This document shows, one piece after another, positions 33,378-42,289 of a stretch of DNA of 64,000 nt (position 1 is its first letter; each line of letters starts with the position of its first letter). The notes beneath the pieces are model-generated. The model was not told the origin of the DNA. It ran no database searches and saw only the letters and a list, made by a program, of their open reading frames with translations. Source of the DNA: JAXDMU01 sp963762435 (GTDB lineage Bacteria; Pseudomonadota; Alphaproteobacteria; ATCC43930; CGMCC-115725); assembly GCA_963762435.1 (NCBI GenBank), contig CAVXLN010000017.1, forward strand, positions 1 to 64,000, given 5' to 3'. The position numbers and the translations under genes are program-made.

Positions 33378-33869
33378 CTACCCCTTCTTCTCCACCGCAA
33401 CCCTTCCCTCCGCCATCATCTTCTCGAGATTCTTCTTGGCATCCTCGTTCCCCAGCCCCGCCGCGCGCTCGAACAGCAGCGCCGCCCTGGCATCATCTCG
33501 TGCCACGCCGTGCTCCTCGGCATAGCATTCGCCCAGCCCGTTGATCGCGTCCGCATTGTCGAGCTTGGCGCCGGCCTCGTAGAGGCGGAAGGCGCGGTCC
33601 TCGTCCTTGGGCACGCCGTTGCCCGCCGCATAGAGCTTGCCCAGGGCCGCGTCGAAATTGCCTTCATCCACCTCGCTGGCAGGGCGCGGCGTGGGTGCGC
33701 ATTGCAGCCAGTCCTCGCCCGTATCCTTGGCCGTGGCGCAATAATGCGTGACCGCGAACTCGCGGATGGGGGCGCCCGGCGCGTTGGAGGCGGGCGAGCA
33801 GGCGGCCAGCATCAGCATGGCAAGGCCCCAGATGAGCCCCGCGGCAAGGCGTCTCGTCGTCTGCGGCAT
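33378..33869 (-). CDS. Sel1-repeat lipoprotein
   Basis: The 163-residue product starts at ATG 33869 with a lipoprotein signal ending in LMLAAC (Cys about residue 24). Two to three Sel1-like repeats follow: AALGKLYAAGNGVPKDEDRA and FRLYEAGAKLDNADAINGLG, then CYAEEHGVARDDARAALLFE and RAAGLGNEDAKKNLEKMM. Sel1 repeats are TPR-like helical pairs that bind proteins. An envelope adaptor role is inferred. It is divergent from the large dehydrogenase. The frame stays open far upstream across that gene, but only this part has coding character. Confidence 0.8.
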   Translation of the reverse strand: MPQTTRRLAAGLIWGLAMLMLAACSPASNAPGAPIREFAVTHYCATAKDTGEDWLQCAPTPRPASEVDEGNFDAALGKLYAAGNGVPKDEDRAFRLYEAGAKLDNADAINGLGECYAEEHGVARDDARAALLFERAAGLGNEDAKKNLEKMMAEGRVAVEKKG

Positions 33870-33980
33870 CGGCACCCCTCCCTCTGATCGGTGCCAAACG
33901 CTACACGGCCATTCCTTGCCGGCGGCTTTACATCCAGCATTCGCCGGGGCAAGGCTTCGCGGGATATCAAGGAGACCAAG

Positions 33981-36872
33981 ATGGCCGATGGCGGCTTCAT
34001 GCGTCCGGGCGATCCCGACCTCAAAATGCGGCTCGAGCGGGCGCTCGAAGGCGAGGTCAGGTTCGATCCCTTCACGCGCGGCCGCTACTCGACCGACGCG
34101 TCGATCTATCAGATCGAGCCGATCGGCGTGGTCATGCCCAAGAGCGTCGACGACATCGCGGCCGCGATCGATATCGCGGCCCGCGCCGGCGTGCCGGTGC
34201 TGCCGCGCGGGGCCGGCACCTCGCAATGCGGCCAGACCGTCGGCCGCGCGCTCGTAATGGATGTCAGCCGCCACTACAACCAGCTCATCGAGACCGACCT
34301 CGAGGCGGAGACGGCCACTGTCCAGCCCGGCATCGTGCTGGATCAGCTCAATCGGCTCCTGAAACCCACCGGCTACAGCTTCCCGATCGATGTCTCGCCC
34401 GCCAACCGCGCCACCATCGGCGGCATGACCGGCAACAATTCCTGCGGCGCGCGTTCGATCCAGTACGGCATCATGGTGCAGAACGTGCTGGAAGTGGACG
34501 CCATCCTGGCCGACGGCACGATGAGCCGCTTCGGCGAGATCGGCGGCAACCTGCCGGGTGCCTCCACCCGCTACGCCGATCTCATGCGCGATCTCAAATC
34601 GCTCTACGCCGAGGAGGCGGACGAGATCGCCCGGCGCATCCCGACGCTCTTGAGGAAGGTCGGCGGCTATAATCTCGAGACGCTGGGCGCGGAGCCCTTC
34701 AACAGCGCCAAGTTGCTCGTCGGATCCGAAGGCACGCTGGGTTTCTTCACCCGCATCAAGCTCAAGCTGCACAAGCTGCCGCGCCACCGCGTCCAGGCGG
34801 TCTGCCATTTCGGGCGTTTCTACGATGCGATGGCGGCCACGCGCCATATCGTGACGCTCGGCCCTTCGGCGGTCGAGCTGGTCGACCGCACCATGATCGA
34901 GCTCGCCCGCAACATCCCGGCCTTCGCCCCCACGATCGAGCGCGCGGTCAAGGGCGAGCCGGACGCGCTGCTGCTGGTCGAGTTCTCGGGCGAGGACCAG
35001 GCGGCCCTCCTCGACAAGATGCGCCTCCTCGACGAGCTGTTGGGCGATCTCGGCCATCCCGATGCCATCGTGCCCGCCGTCGATCCCGCCTTCCAGGCCA
35101 AGCTCGCCGAGGTGCGCACGGCCGGCCTCAACATCATGATGTCGATGAAGGGCGCGGGAAAGCCGGTCTCCTTCATCGAGGATTGCGCCGTGCCGTTGGA
35201 CGATCTGGCCGAGTACACGTCGAAGATCACCGAGTGCTTCGACCGGCATGGCGCCGTCGGCACCTGGTACGCCCATGCCTCGGTCGGCTGCCTCCATGTC
35301 CGGCCTGTCCTCAACATGAAGGACGGCACCGATGTCGCCAAGATGCGCGCCATCGCCGAGGAAGCCTTCGCCCTCGTCCGCGACTACAAGGGCTCGCATT
35401 CGGGCGAGCATGGCGACGGGCTGGTTCGCTCCGAATTCCATGAGCAGATGTTCGGCGGCCGGATCGTCAACGCCTTCGAGCGGGTGAAGGACCTGTTCGA
35501 TCCGACCGGCCTCTTCAATCCCGGCAAGATCGTGCGGCCCTCCAAAATGGATGACCGCTCGCTCATGCGCTACCAGCCCGATTATGCTCAGAAAGAGCCT
35601 TTCACCGAAGCGCTCGACTGGTCCGATTGGGGCGGGTTCCTGGGCGCCGTCGAGATGTGCAACAACAACGGCACCTGCCGGAAATCCAATCCCGGCGTGA
35701 TGTGCCCGAGCTTCCGCGCCACCGAGGAAGAGCAGCATGTCACGCGCGGCCGTGCCAACAGCTTGCGCCTCGCCGTCACCGGCCAGCTCGGGGCCGATGC
35801 CCTTTTCAGCGACGCGATGAAAGAGACGATGGATCTCTGCGTCGGCTGCAAGGGCTGCAAGCGCGAATGCCCGACCGGTGTCGACATGGCGCGCATGAAG
35901 ATCGAGTTCCAGGCGCAATGGCGTGCCCGCCATGGCTCGAGCCGCGCCGAGACCCTCATCGCCCATCTGCCGCGCTGGGCGCCCATCGCCAGCCTCCTGG
36001 CTCCGCTGGTCAATCTGCGCAACCGCGTGCCGGCCTTGGCCGCTCTCGGCGAGCACCTGCTGGGCTTCAGCGCCAAACGTTCGCTGCCCGCCTGGCGCTT
36101 CAAAGAGCATCGCGCGACGCCGCCCAGGGGCGAGGGCAGGGAGGCCGTGCTCTTCATCGACACCTTCAACCGCTATTTCGAGCCCGAGAATGCCCGCGCC
36201 GCCCGCCGCGTGCTCGATGCCGCCGGATACCGCGTGATCGAGCCGGAAGGGCAGGGCCGCCCGCTTTGCTGCGGCCGGACATATCTCGCGGCCGGCATGG
36301 TCGACGAGGCCCGCGCCGAGGCCCGCCGCCTCATCGCCGCCATCCGGCCCTATGTCGACAAGGGCGCCGCCGTGATCGGCCTCGAACCCTCCTGCCTGCT
36401 CACGCTCCGCGACGAATATGCGGCCATGTTGCCCGCATCCGAGATCGAAGGGCTGGCGTCGAAGGCGATGCTGTTCGAGGAGTTCCTGGCATCCGAGAAC
36501 AAGGCCGGCACGCTCGATCTCAAGCTCAAGCCGCTGGACCAGCCCGAGATATGGCTTCACGGCCACTGTCACCAGAAAGCCTTCGGCGTGATGCCTGCCA
36601 TCACCGAGACGCTGGGCCTCATCCCCGAGGCTTCGGTCAAGACCATCGAATCCAGCTGCTGCGGCATGGCCGGCGCCTTCGGCTATCAGGCCGATCACTA
36701 CGATGTCTCGATGCGCATGGCCGAGCTCGATCTGCTGCCGGCCGTGCGGAAAGCGCCTGCTAACGCCTTGATCGTGGCCGATGGCACCAGCTGCCGCCAC
36801 CAGATCCATGATGGGGCGGCGCGCGACGCGATCCATGTCGCTCGCGTGCTGGAGCAGGCGCTCGCCGACTGA
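33981..36872 (+). CDS. FAD-binding and Fe-S dehydrogenase (YdiJ-like, 2-hydroxyacid type)
   Basis: The 963-residue fusion starts at ATG 33981 after AAGGAGACCAAG. The first half is a GlcD-like FAD oxidoreductase (VLPRGAGTSQCGQTVGRALV, GMTGNNSCGARSIQYG, KLLVGSEGTLGFFTRIKLKL, HSGEHGDGLVRSEF). The second half carries a 4Fe-4S ferredoxin-like pair (MCNNNGTCRKSNPGVMCPSF, and LCVGCKGCKRECPTGVDM) and two CCG-type domains (GRPLCCGRTYLAAGM; HCHQKAF and ESSCCGMAGAFGYQ). This architecture matches YdiJ, a D-2-hydroxyglutarate/2-hydroxyacid dehydrogenase feeding electrons to the respiratory chain. D-lactate or glycolate remain alternatives. A porin and a glyoxylate aminotransferase follow on the same strand. 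Confidence 0.9.
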   Translation: MADGGFMRPGDPDLKMRLERALEGEVRFDPFTRGRYSTDASIYQIEPIGVVMPKSVDDIAAAIDIAARAGVPVLPRGAGTSQCGQTVGRALVMDVSRHYNQLIETDLEAETATVQPGIVLDQLNRLLKPTGYSFPIDVSPANRATIGGMTGNNSCGARSIQYGIMVQNVLEVDAILADGTMSRFGEIGGNLPGASTRYADLMRDLKSLYAEEADEIARRIPTLLRKVGGYNLETLGAEPFNSAKLLVGSEGTLGFFTRIKLKLHKLPRHRVQAVCHFGRFYDAMAATRHIVTLGPSAVELVDRTMIELARNIPAFAPTIERAVKGEPDALLLVEFSGEDQAALLDKMRLLDELLGDLGHPDAIVPAVDPAFQAKLAEVRTAGLNIMMSMKGAGKPVSFIEDCAVPLDDLAEYTSKITECFDRHGAVGTWYAHASVGCLHVRPVLNMKDGTDVAKMRAIAEEAFALVRDYKGSHSGEHGDGLVRSEFHEQMFGGRIVNAFERVKDLFDPTGLFNPGKIVRPSKMDDRSLMRYQPDYAQKEPFTEALDWSDWGGFLGAVEMCNNNGTCRKSNPGVMCPSFRATEEEQHVTRGRANSLRLAVTGQLGADALFSDAMKETMDLCVGCKGCKRECPTGVDMARMKIEFQAQWRARHGSSRAETLIAHLPRWAPIASLLAPLVNLRNRVPALAALGEHLLGFSAKRSLPAWRFKEHRATPPRGEGREAVLFIDTFNRYFEPENARAARRVLDAAGYRVIEPEGQGRPLCCGRTYLAAGMVDEARAEARRLIAAIRPYVDKGAAVIGLEPSCLLTLRDEYAAMLPASEIEGLASKAMLFEEFLASENKAGTLDLKLKPLDQPEIWLHGHCHQKAFGVMPAITETLGLIPEASVKTIESSCCGMAGAFGYQADHYDVSMRMAELDLLPAVRKAPANALIVADGTSCRHQIHDGAARDAIHVARVLEQALAD

Positions 36873-36887
36873 CGGCTTTACTCAAAT

Positions 36888-36934
36888 CTGAAAGATCTTT
36901 CAGTCAGAATGAACGAAGTTTCATTTTGACTGAA
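36888..36934. promoter_or_regulatory. Overlapping palindromes ahead of the porin gene
   Basis: A perfect 16-bp palindrome CTGAAAGATCTTTCAG (36888-36903) overlaps a 15-bp inverted repeat with one mismatch (36899-36913 and 36920-36934, arms TTCAGTCAGAATGAA and TTCATTTTGACTGAA). No T-run follows on the plus strand, so it is not a standard terminator. The AT-rich block and position suggest an operator or leader structure of the porin gene. Confidence 0.4.
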
Positions 36935-37037
36935 TCCCTATTTAATTTGCTGCAACGCGGCAGACATCAAGCGACGACACGATCCGCGCCGATTTCCGCG
37001 GCCGTTTCCAGGCCGCCGAAGGAAAGGCGGAGTCGTC

Positions 37038-38618
37038 ATGCAATATTCCCGTGGACGGTTGAAAAGTACCTTGAGCCTGCTGGCCCTCGCGGCCGGCCTC
37101 GGCAGCACACCCGCCTTGGCGCAGAGTGCGGCACAGATGCAGCTGCTGCAGAACCAGATCCAGGCGCTGCAGGCCCAGCTCGACACGATGAAGCAGCAAC
37201 AGACGGCCGACGAGCAGAAGGCCACGGCCGCCCAGGCGCAAGCCGCACAAGCCCAGGCGCAGGCGGCCAAGGCCGAAGCCGCCGCCGACAGCGTCCCGGT
37301 CAAGAGCACCGGCAATGGCGGGCTCCAGCTCGGCGGCGTGCATCTCCAGTTCGGCGGCTTCACCGAGTTGGCGACAATCTTCCGCACGCGCAACGAGGTG
37401 GCCGATGTCGGCAGCGACTTCAACGGCATCCCGCTCAACAACAACCCGCGCGCCAATAAGTCGGAACTCCGCTTCAGCGCGCGCCAGAGCCGCATCTCCG
37501 GCCTGCTCGACGCCGATGTCGACCAGGCCACCCATCTCTCGGCCTACCTCGAAAGCGACTTCCTCGGCGCCAGCGACGTGTCGAACTCGCGCGAGAGCAA
37601 CAGCTATTTGCCGCGCCTCCGGCAATTCTATGCCGCCATCGACCAGAGCGCCTGGGGCTTCCATTTCCTGGCCGGCCAGACCTGGAGCCTGCTCACCACC
37701 GACACCCAAGGCATCATGCCGCGCGCGGAGCAGATCCCGCTCACGATCGATGCGCAATATGTTCCGGGCTTCAACTGGACGCGCAATCCCCAGGCCCGCT
37801 TCGTCGAGGATTTCGGCAACGGAATCTGGGCCGGTGTCTCGATCGAAAGCCCGCAGGCGCTGGTCGGCGGCAACAACCCGAACGGCACCGCGTTTGCCAC
37901 CAACCAGGTCAATCCCAACGCCAACAATGCCGGCGACGGCACGGGCCTCCTTTCCAGCAACCAGAATTTCACGACCGACACCTATCCAGATGTCGTGGCC
38001 AAGCTCGCCTACGACACCTCGATCGGCCATTTCGAGCTCAAGGGGCTGGAGCGGATCTTCACCGACCGCTTCAACGGCACCAATCACGACACGGTCGGCG
38101 GCGGCGTGGGCTTCGCCGCGACATTCCATGTCATCCCGAAATATGTCGATCTGCAGCTGAGCGGTCTCGCCGGCTATGGCATCGGCCGCTACGGCTCGGG
38201 CCAGATCAATGATGTGAGCTTCGGCGCCTTGGGCGAGCTGGTCCCGACGCCGGAGGAAGAGGCGCTCCTGGGCCTGATCGGCCATCCGCGGCCCGGTACC
38301 GATCTCTATTTCTATGCCGGCCTCGAGAACACCGACAGCACCGGCACACCCGACGGGGCGGGCTTCGGGGCCGCCAACGTCAACAACAAGGGCTGCCAGA
38401 CCGAGCTGCCGACCCCCGGCACCTGCAATGCGCTCACCCACCGGATCGAGCAGGTCACGGGCGGCGTCTGGCAGGATCTCTACAAGGGCAGCTACGGCCG
38501 CGTCGCCTTCGGCCTCCAGGGCTCCTACACCAAGCGCTACACTTTCCCGGGCGAGGGCGGGGCGCCCAACACGGATGAAGGCATCTTCATGACCTCGTTC
38601 CGCTATTATCCGTTCTGA
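37038..38618 (+). CDS. DcaP-type trimeric outer-membrane porin
   Basis: The 526-residue protein has a signal peptide (cleavage after ALAQ, about residue 29), a coiled-coil segment (MQLLQNQIQALQAQLDTMKQ and an Ala/Gln-rich run to about 85), then a beta barrel. The barrel has LQLGGVHLQFGGFTELATIF, ELRFSARQSRISGLLDADVD, a GQTWSLLTTDTQGIMP motif and the terminal FRYYPF, ending in Phe as outer-membrane barrels do. DcaP-like porins take up negatively charged small acids; with its neighbours, uptake of hydroxy-acids is an inference. ATG 37038 follows GGAAAGGCGGAG. Confidence 0.85.
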   Translation: MQYSRGRLKSTLSLLALAAGLGSTPALAQSAAQMQLLQNQIQALQAQLDTMKQQQTADEQKATAAQAQAAQAQAQAAKAEAAADSVPVKSTGNGGLQLGGVHLQFGGFTELATIFRTRNEVADVGSDFNGIPLNNNPRANKSELRFSARQSRISGLLDADVDQATHLSAYLESDFLGASDVSNSRESNSYLPRLRQFYAAIDQSAWGFHFLAGQTWSLLTTDTQGIMPRAEQIPLTIDAQYVPGFNWTRNPQARFVEDFGNGIWAGVSIESPQALVGGNNPNGTAFATNQVNPNANNAGDGTGLLSSNQNFTTDTYPDVVAKLAYDTSIGHFELKGLERIFTDRFNGTNHDTVGGGVGFAATFHVIPKYVDLQLSGLAGYGIGRYGSGQINDVSFGALGELVPTPEEEALLGLIGHPRPGTDLYFYAGLENTDSTGTPDGAGFGAANVNNKGCQTELPTPGTCNALTHRIEQVTGGVWQDLYKGSYGRVAFGLQGSYTKRYTFPGEGGAPNTDEGIFMTSFRYYPF

Positions 38619-38627
38619 TCTTTGCTA

Positions 38628-38740
38628 GAGCCGAATGCGATCAGGTCGGTTCGACCTGATCGCTGAATCCGTCTCTCGACATATGAATCAGAGAGCAATT
38701 CAGACATTAGGTCGATTCGACCTAATGTCATCGCACTCTG
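38628..38740. repeat. Double-hairpin intergenic repeat, copy 2
   Basis: Hairpin 1 (38637-38663) has perfect arms GCGATCAGGTC and GACCTGATCGC. Hairpin 2 (38705-38727) has perfect arms CATTAGGTCGA and TCGACCTAATG around one base. The linker shares CTGAAT, GTCTCT and ATTCAGA with the copy at 19751-19866. It lies between the porin and the aminotransferase. Confidence 0.7.
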
Positions 38741-38848
38741 TACGGGCGGCGGATGTGACCGGCACGCATGCCGTCGCTCCGCCGCTTGCGCTTGTGAGGG
38801 CCGAGGCTGGTTGATAGATCTAGCCGCTCACCCTTGAGGACGCCTCCC

Positions 38849-40012
38849 ATGACCCTCCATACCGGCCGCCATTTCCTTCAGATCCCGGGCCCGAGCCATG
38901 TGCCCGATCGGGTGCTGCGCGCCATGGACCAGCCGACCATGGATCACCGCGGGCCGGAGTTCCAGGCACTGGGTAAGGAGGTGCTGGAGGGCTGCAAGAC
39001 CGTCTTCAAGACCAAGGGCCCGGTAATCATCTACCCCTCCTCGGGTACCGGCGCCTGGGAGGCCGCGATCGTCAATGTGCTGTCGCCGGGCGACAAGGTG
39101 CTGATGGTCGAGACCGGCCATTTCGCCTCGCTCTGGAAGGCGATGGCCGACAAGCTCGGCATCGAGACGATCTTCATCCCAGGCGATTGGCGCCATGGCG
39201 TCGATGCTGCGGTCATCGAGGCCAAGCTCGCCGAGGATAAGGGCCACAGCTTCAAGGCCGTCATGGTCGTCCATAACGAGACCTCGACGGGTGTCACGAG
39301 CCATGTCGCCCGCGTGCGCAAGGCGCTCGATGCAGCTCATCATCCGGCGCTGCTCATGGTCGACACGATCTCGTCGTTGGCCTCGGTCGATTACCGCCAC
39401 GATGAATGGGGTGTCGATGTCACCGTCGCGGGCTCGCAGAAAGGGCTGATGCTGCCGCCGGGCCTGGGCTTCAACGCCGTGTCCGACAAGGCGCTGGCCG
39501 CCTCCAGGACCAGCAAGATGCCGCGCGCCTACTGGCGCTGGGAAGAGATGCTGGCATCGAACGCCACCGGCTTCTTCCCCTATACGCCGGCCACGAACCT
39601 GCTCTACGGCCTCAAGGAGGCCTTGAAGATGCTGCACGAGGAGGGGCTGGACAAGGTCTTCGCCCGCCACAAGCGCCATGGCGAGGCGACCCGCCGCGCC
39701 GTCCGCAGCTGGGGCCTGGAAGTGCTGGCCAAGAATGAAGACGAGGCCTCGCCGGTCCTGACCGGCGTCATCATGCCCGACGGCCACGACGCCGACCGGC
39801 TGCGCGAGGTGATCTTGAGCCGCTTCGACATGTCCTTGGGCCAAGGCCTCGGCAAGCTCAAAAGCAAGATCTTCCGCATCGGCCATCTCGGCCATTTCAA
39901 CGACCTCATGCTGATGGGCACGCTGGCCGGCGTCGAGATGGGCCTGCAGCTGGCCCAAGTCCCGCACCAATCGGGCGGTGTCGCGGCGGCGATGGGCTAT
40001 CTCGCCGAGTAG
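38849..40012 (+). CDS. Serine-glyoxylate aminotransferase family protein
   Basis: The 387-residue class V aminotransferase starts at ATG 38849 with TGRHFLQIPGPSHVPDRVLR and MDHRGPEFQALGKEVLEGCK, the N-terminal signature of serine-glyoxylate aminotransferases. PLP contacts include PSSGTGAWEAAIVNVLSPGD and the Schiff-base lysine in TVAGSQKGLMLPPGLGF; the end RIGHLGHFNDLMLMGTLAGV is also typical. It converts serine and glyoxylate to hydroxypyruvate and glycine, as in the serine cycle or photorespiratory glyoxylate use. An alanine-glyoxylate preference is possible. It follows the porin and dehydrogenase genes on the same strand. Confidence 0.92.
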   Translation: MTLHTGRHFLQIPGPSHVPDRVLRAMDQPTMDHRGPEFQALGKEVLEGCKTVFKTKGPVIIYPSSGTGAWEAAIVNVLSPGDKVLMVETGHFASLWKAMADKLGIETIFIPGDWRHGVDAAVIEAKLAEDKGHSFKAVMVVHNETSTGVTSHVARVRKALDAAHHPALLMVDTISSLASVDYRHDEWGVDVTVAGSQKGLMLPPGLGFNAVSDKALAASRTSKMPRAYWRWEEMLASNATGFFPYTPATNLLYGLKEALKMLHEEGLDKVFARHKRHGEATRRAVRSWGLEVLAKNEDEASPVLTGVIMPDGHDADRLREVILSRFDMSLGQGLGKLKSKIFRIGHLGHFNDLMLMGTLAGVEMGLQLAQVPHQSGGVAAAMGYLAE

Positions 40013-40023
40013 TGTCACGTAAG

Positions 40024-40339
40024 CCCTCTCCGCCCTTCAGGGGGGAGAGGGTTGGGTGAGGTGGGTCGATCCGTCGTTCGGCTGCGCCCGGCCAGCCGCC
40101 AGCTCCTTCTCCCGCCCGGCTGGAGAAGGTCGGGATGAGGGTAATTACGCAAGGTGCTTCAAGACCCTGCGTATACTCCCTCACCCTCCCGCTTCGTTTC
40201 GGTGACAGTGCACGAAACTCCCGTTCGCGCGGTCCCCACCCTGACCCTGACCCTCTCCGCCCCGCTGGGGCAGAGAGGGAAAAAGCTAGCCCTCTTCGCC
40301 CTTTAGGGTGGAGAGGGGTGGGTGAGGTGGGTCGGTCCG
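40024..40339. repeat. Two copies of a GGTGAGGTGGG-type intergenic hairpin repeat
   Basis: Copy 1 (40024-40073) and copy 2 (40289-40339) share a hairpin (CCCTCTCCGCCC, then GGGAGAGGG) and the tail GGGTGAGGTGGGTCG. Diverged or inverted pieces lie between (CTCCTTCTCCCGCCCGGCTG near 40104; TGACCCTCTCCGCCCCGCTG near 40250). Such GC-rich palindromic repeats are common between alphaproteobacterial genes. No gene lies in 40013-40645. Confidence 0.65.
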
Positions 40340-40390
40340 CAGCACTGCTGTGGCCTAACGTGATGATGCATCACGCCGCATCGCTTGTGC

Positions 40391-40558
40391 TGTCATGGCC
40401 GTGCTTGTCACGGCCATCCACGTCGGCAGGCTGCCGCTGACCCCGCCCCGCTAGCACATCGTCTAGGTGCTGCGAGATCGCTGATAACGCCGAGATCGCT
40501 GCCCAATGTCGGCGGAGATCGTCGACGTGGATGGCGGTGACCAGCACGGCCATGACGA
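40391..40558. repeat. Paired palindromic intergenic element, copy 2
   Basis: The arm at 40391-40426 (GTCATGGCCGTGCTTGTCAC, then GGCCATCCACGTCGG) and the arm at 40521-40558 (GTCGACGTGGATGGCGGTGA, then CCAGCACGGCCATGACGA) are imperfect inverted copies, each with an internal hairpin. They match the arms at 26932-27053 but are more diverged and about 95 bases apart instead of 42. Confidence 0.6.
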
Positions 40559-40645
40559 GTGTTGTTCGGAGGAGCGACTTACCCACAGCTCTCAGCGCCC
40601 CTATCTTGACGGGTCGGCCCTCTTCATGTTCTTTGTTCGTTCCAT

Positions 40646-41317
40646 ATGAACGAACGGAGCGACGCGGCGATGATGATGGCAGACAGTCCCAACCCCTCGC
40701 GGGGACCGGGGGTGGAGTTTGCCCACATCGACGCTGTCGAAGACTCCGAGATGCTGCGCGAGCTGGCCCAGATCGGCATGCGGCTCGTGCGCATGGTCGA
40801 GGCGAATGCCGAGGCCAAGATGGCGCAGGATCCGGCTGGCGATCTCGGCCGGGTCGATCAGGCCTTTGCCCGGCTCTCGCGTTCGATCCGTCTCACGCTG
40901 GCGCTCAAATCCAAGCTCGCCGAGCAGACCCGGAAGCGGGACCTGGCCCTTGAGGCCGGCGCATCCCGCGGGCGCTGGCGGAAGGCGCGGCTCGAGCGCG
41001 CCGTCGCCGAGACGCTTGAAGCTGCGGACTGCGAGCATCTGCTCGCCGATCTCCATGAGCGGCTCGAGGAGCCGGATATTGCGGTCGATCTTGCCGCCTG
41101 CAAGATGGGCGAGATGGTGGCCGGCCTCTGCGACGATCTCGGCATCGCCATCAATCGCGACGTCTGGCAGCCCAAGGGCTGGTACCTGACCGAGAATTGG
41201 CGGGCCCGGGACATTGCCGAACCGGCTCAGCCGCTACCGGCGCGGTCCCTGGCGGAAATCACCGCCGAGGCGCTCGCCATGATGAATGAGACGACGCACG
41301 GCCCGCCGCCCGACTGA
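40646..41317 (+). CDS. Conserved helical hypothetical protein
   Basis: The 223-residue cytosolic protein is mainly helical: EMLRELAQIGMRLVRMVEAN, RVDQAFARLSRSIRLTLALK, AVAETLEAADCEHLLADLHE, and the end VWQPKGWYLTENWRARDIAE. The start at ATG 40646 or a Met nine to ten codons later (MMMADSPN) cannot be decided. I know no function; the N-terminal half resembles hypothetical proteins of Rhodospirillales and relatives. It lies just beyond the repeat cluster and converges on the dioxygenase gene. Confidence 0.65.
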   Translation: MNERSDAAMMMADSPNPSRGPGVEFAHIDAVEDSEMLRELAQIGMRLVRMVEANAEAKMAQDPAGDLGRVDQAFARLSRSIRLTLALKSKLAEQTRKRDLALEAGASRGRWRKARLERAVAETLEAADCEHLLADLHERLEEPDIAVDLAACKMGEMVAGLCDDLGIAINRDVWQPKGWYLTENWRARDIAEPAQPLPARSLAEITAEALAMMNETTHGPPPD

Positions 41318-42196
41318 TCAGGCGGCGGCCCCGATCACGGCATCGCCTTTGACCGTGGTGCGGTACATCGTCCGCACCATCCCCGGCGGGCCGCCGGCGG
41401 CGAGGTGGAGCACGGCGCGGTTGTCCCACATGACGAGATCGCCGGGACGCCATTTGTGCCGATAGATGAAATCGGGCTTGGTCTGATGCTGGAACAGCGC
41501 CGGCAGCAGATCGCGGCTCTCATCCTCGGGCAGGTCGGTGATCCGCGTCGTGAAGCCCTCGCTCACGAACAAGGTCCGGCGCTTGGTCGCCGGATGGATG
41601 CGCACGACCGGATGGATCACGGGCGGCACGCTCTTGCGCTGCGCCTCGTCGAGATCGGGGCGAACCTCGGTGCTTTTGGCACGCTGCGCCTCGTTGCGGG
41701 CGAGATAGGAATGCTCGGCATGAAGTGCTTCGATCCGCGTGCTGATCGCTTTCGGCAACGTCTCATAAGCCGCGTGCTGGCTCGCGAACAGCGTGTCGCC
41801 GCCTTCGGCCGGCAGCACCCGCGAATGCAGCAGCGAGCCCATGCTCGGCTTCGGCATGTAGCTCAGGTCCGAATGCCAATAGCGCCCGGCATCGGCGAGG
41901 CCGATCGGCTGGCCTTCCTCGTTCTTCGCCGTGGATACGATCAGGATCTCGGGATGCCCATCGAGCAGGAAGCGTTTCTGCACATGCACCTCGAGCTCGC
42001 CGAAGCGCCGGCTGAAGGCGATGTGGGAGCCAGGGTCGAGATCCTGCTGATCGCGGAACACCAGCACCGAATTTCGATCGAACCCGTCGCGGATACGCGC
42101 GAATTCGCCGTCATCGAGCGGCTCTCGGAGATCGAGGCCGACCGCCTCCGCACCGACCACGCCGTCGAACGGACGAATTTCGAAATTCTGCGCCAT
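41318..42196 (-). CDS. TauD/TfdA-family 2-oxoglutarate-dependent dioxygenase
   Basis: The 292-residue enzyme has the Fe(II) facial triad: His108 and Asp110 in GRYWHSDLSYMPKPSMGSLL and His264 in WDNRAVLHLAAGG. The 2-oxoglutarate-binding Arg lies in MVRTMYRTTVKG. The N-terminus reads FEIRPFDGVVGAEAVGLDLR. The family oxidises taurine, 2,4-D, carnitine precursors or similar compounds. No transporter or sulfonate gene is adjacent, so the substrate is open; the sequence is closer to the TfdA side than to TauD proper. Confidence 0.9.
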   Translation of the reverse strand: MAQNFEIRPFDGVVGAEAVGLDLREPLDDGEFARIRDGFDRNSVLVFRDQQDLDPGSHIAFSRRFGELEVHVQKRFLLDGHPEILIVSTAKNEEGQPIGLADAGRYWHSDLSYMPKPSMGSLLHSRVLPAEGGDTLFASQHAAYETLPKAISTRIEALHAEHSYLARNEAQRAKSTEVRPDLDEAQRKSVPPVIHPVVRIHPATKRRTLFVSEGFTTRITDLPEDESRDLLPALFQHQTKPDFIYRHKWRPGDLVMWDNRAVLHLAAGGPPGMVRTMYRTTVKGDAVIGAAA

Positions 42197-42289
42197 GCCA
42201 AGCTCCCTGCCGCCGCTTTTTCAGGCAGTCTGAACCGGGGGCCGGCTGATCGCAATATGCAGCGGGATGAAGGCTGGGCTGCTGCCGGC

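Noticed and set aside
33870..36836. Very long open frame on the minus strand opposite the dehydrogenase gene
   Set aside because: It mirrors the codon pattern of the plus-strand dehydrogenase, whose domains are unmistakable. Only the last 163 codons beyond that gene (33378-33869) form a real protein.
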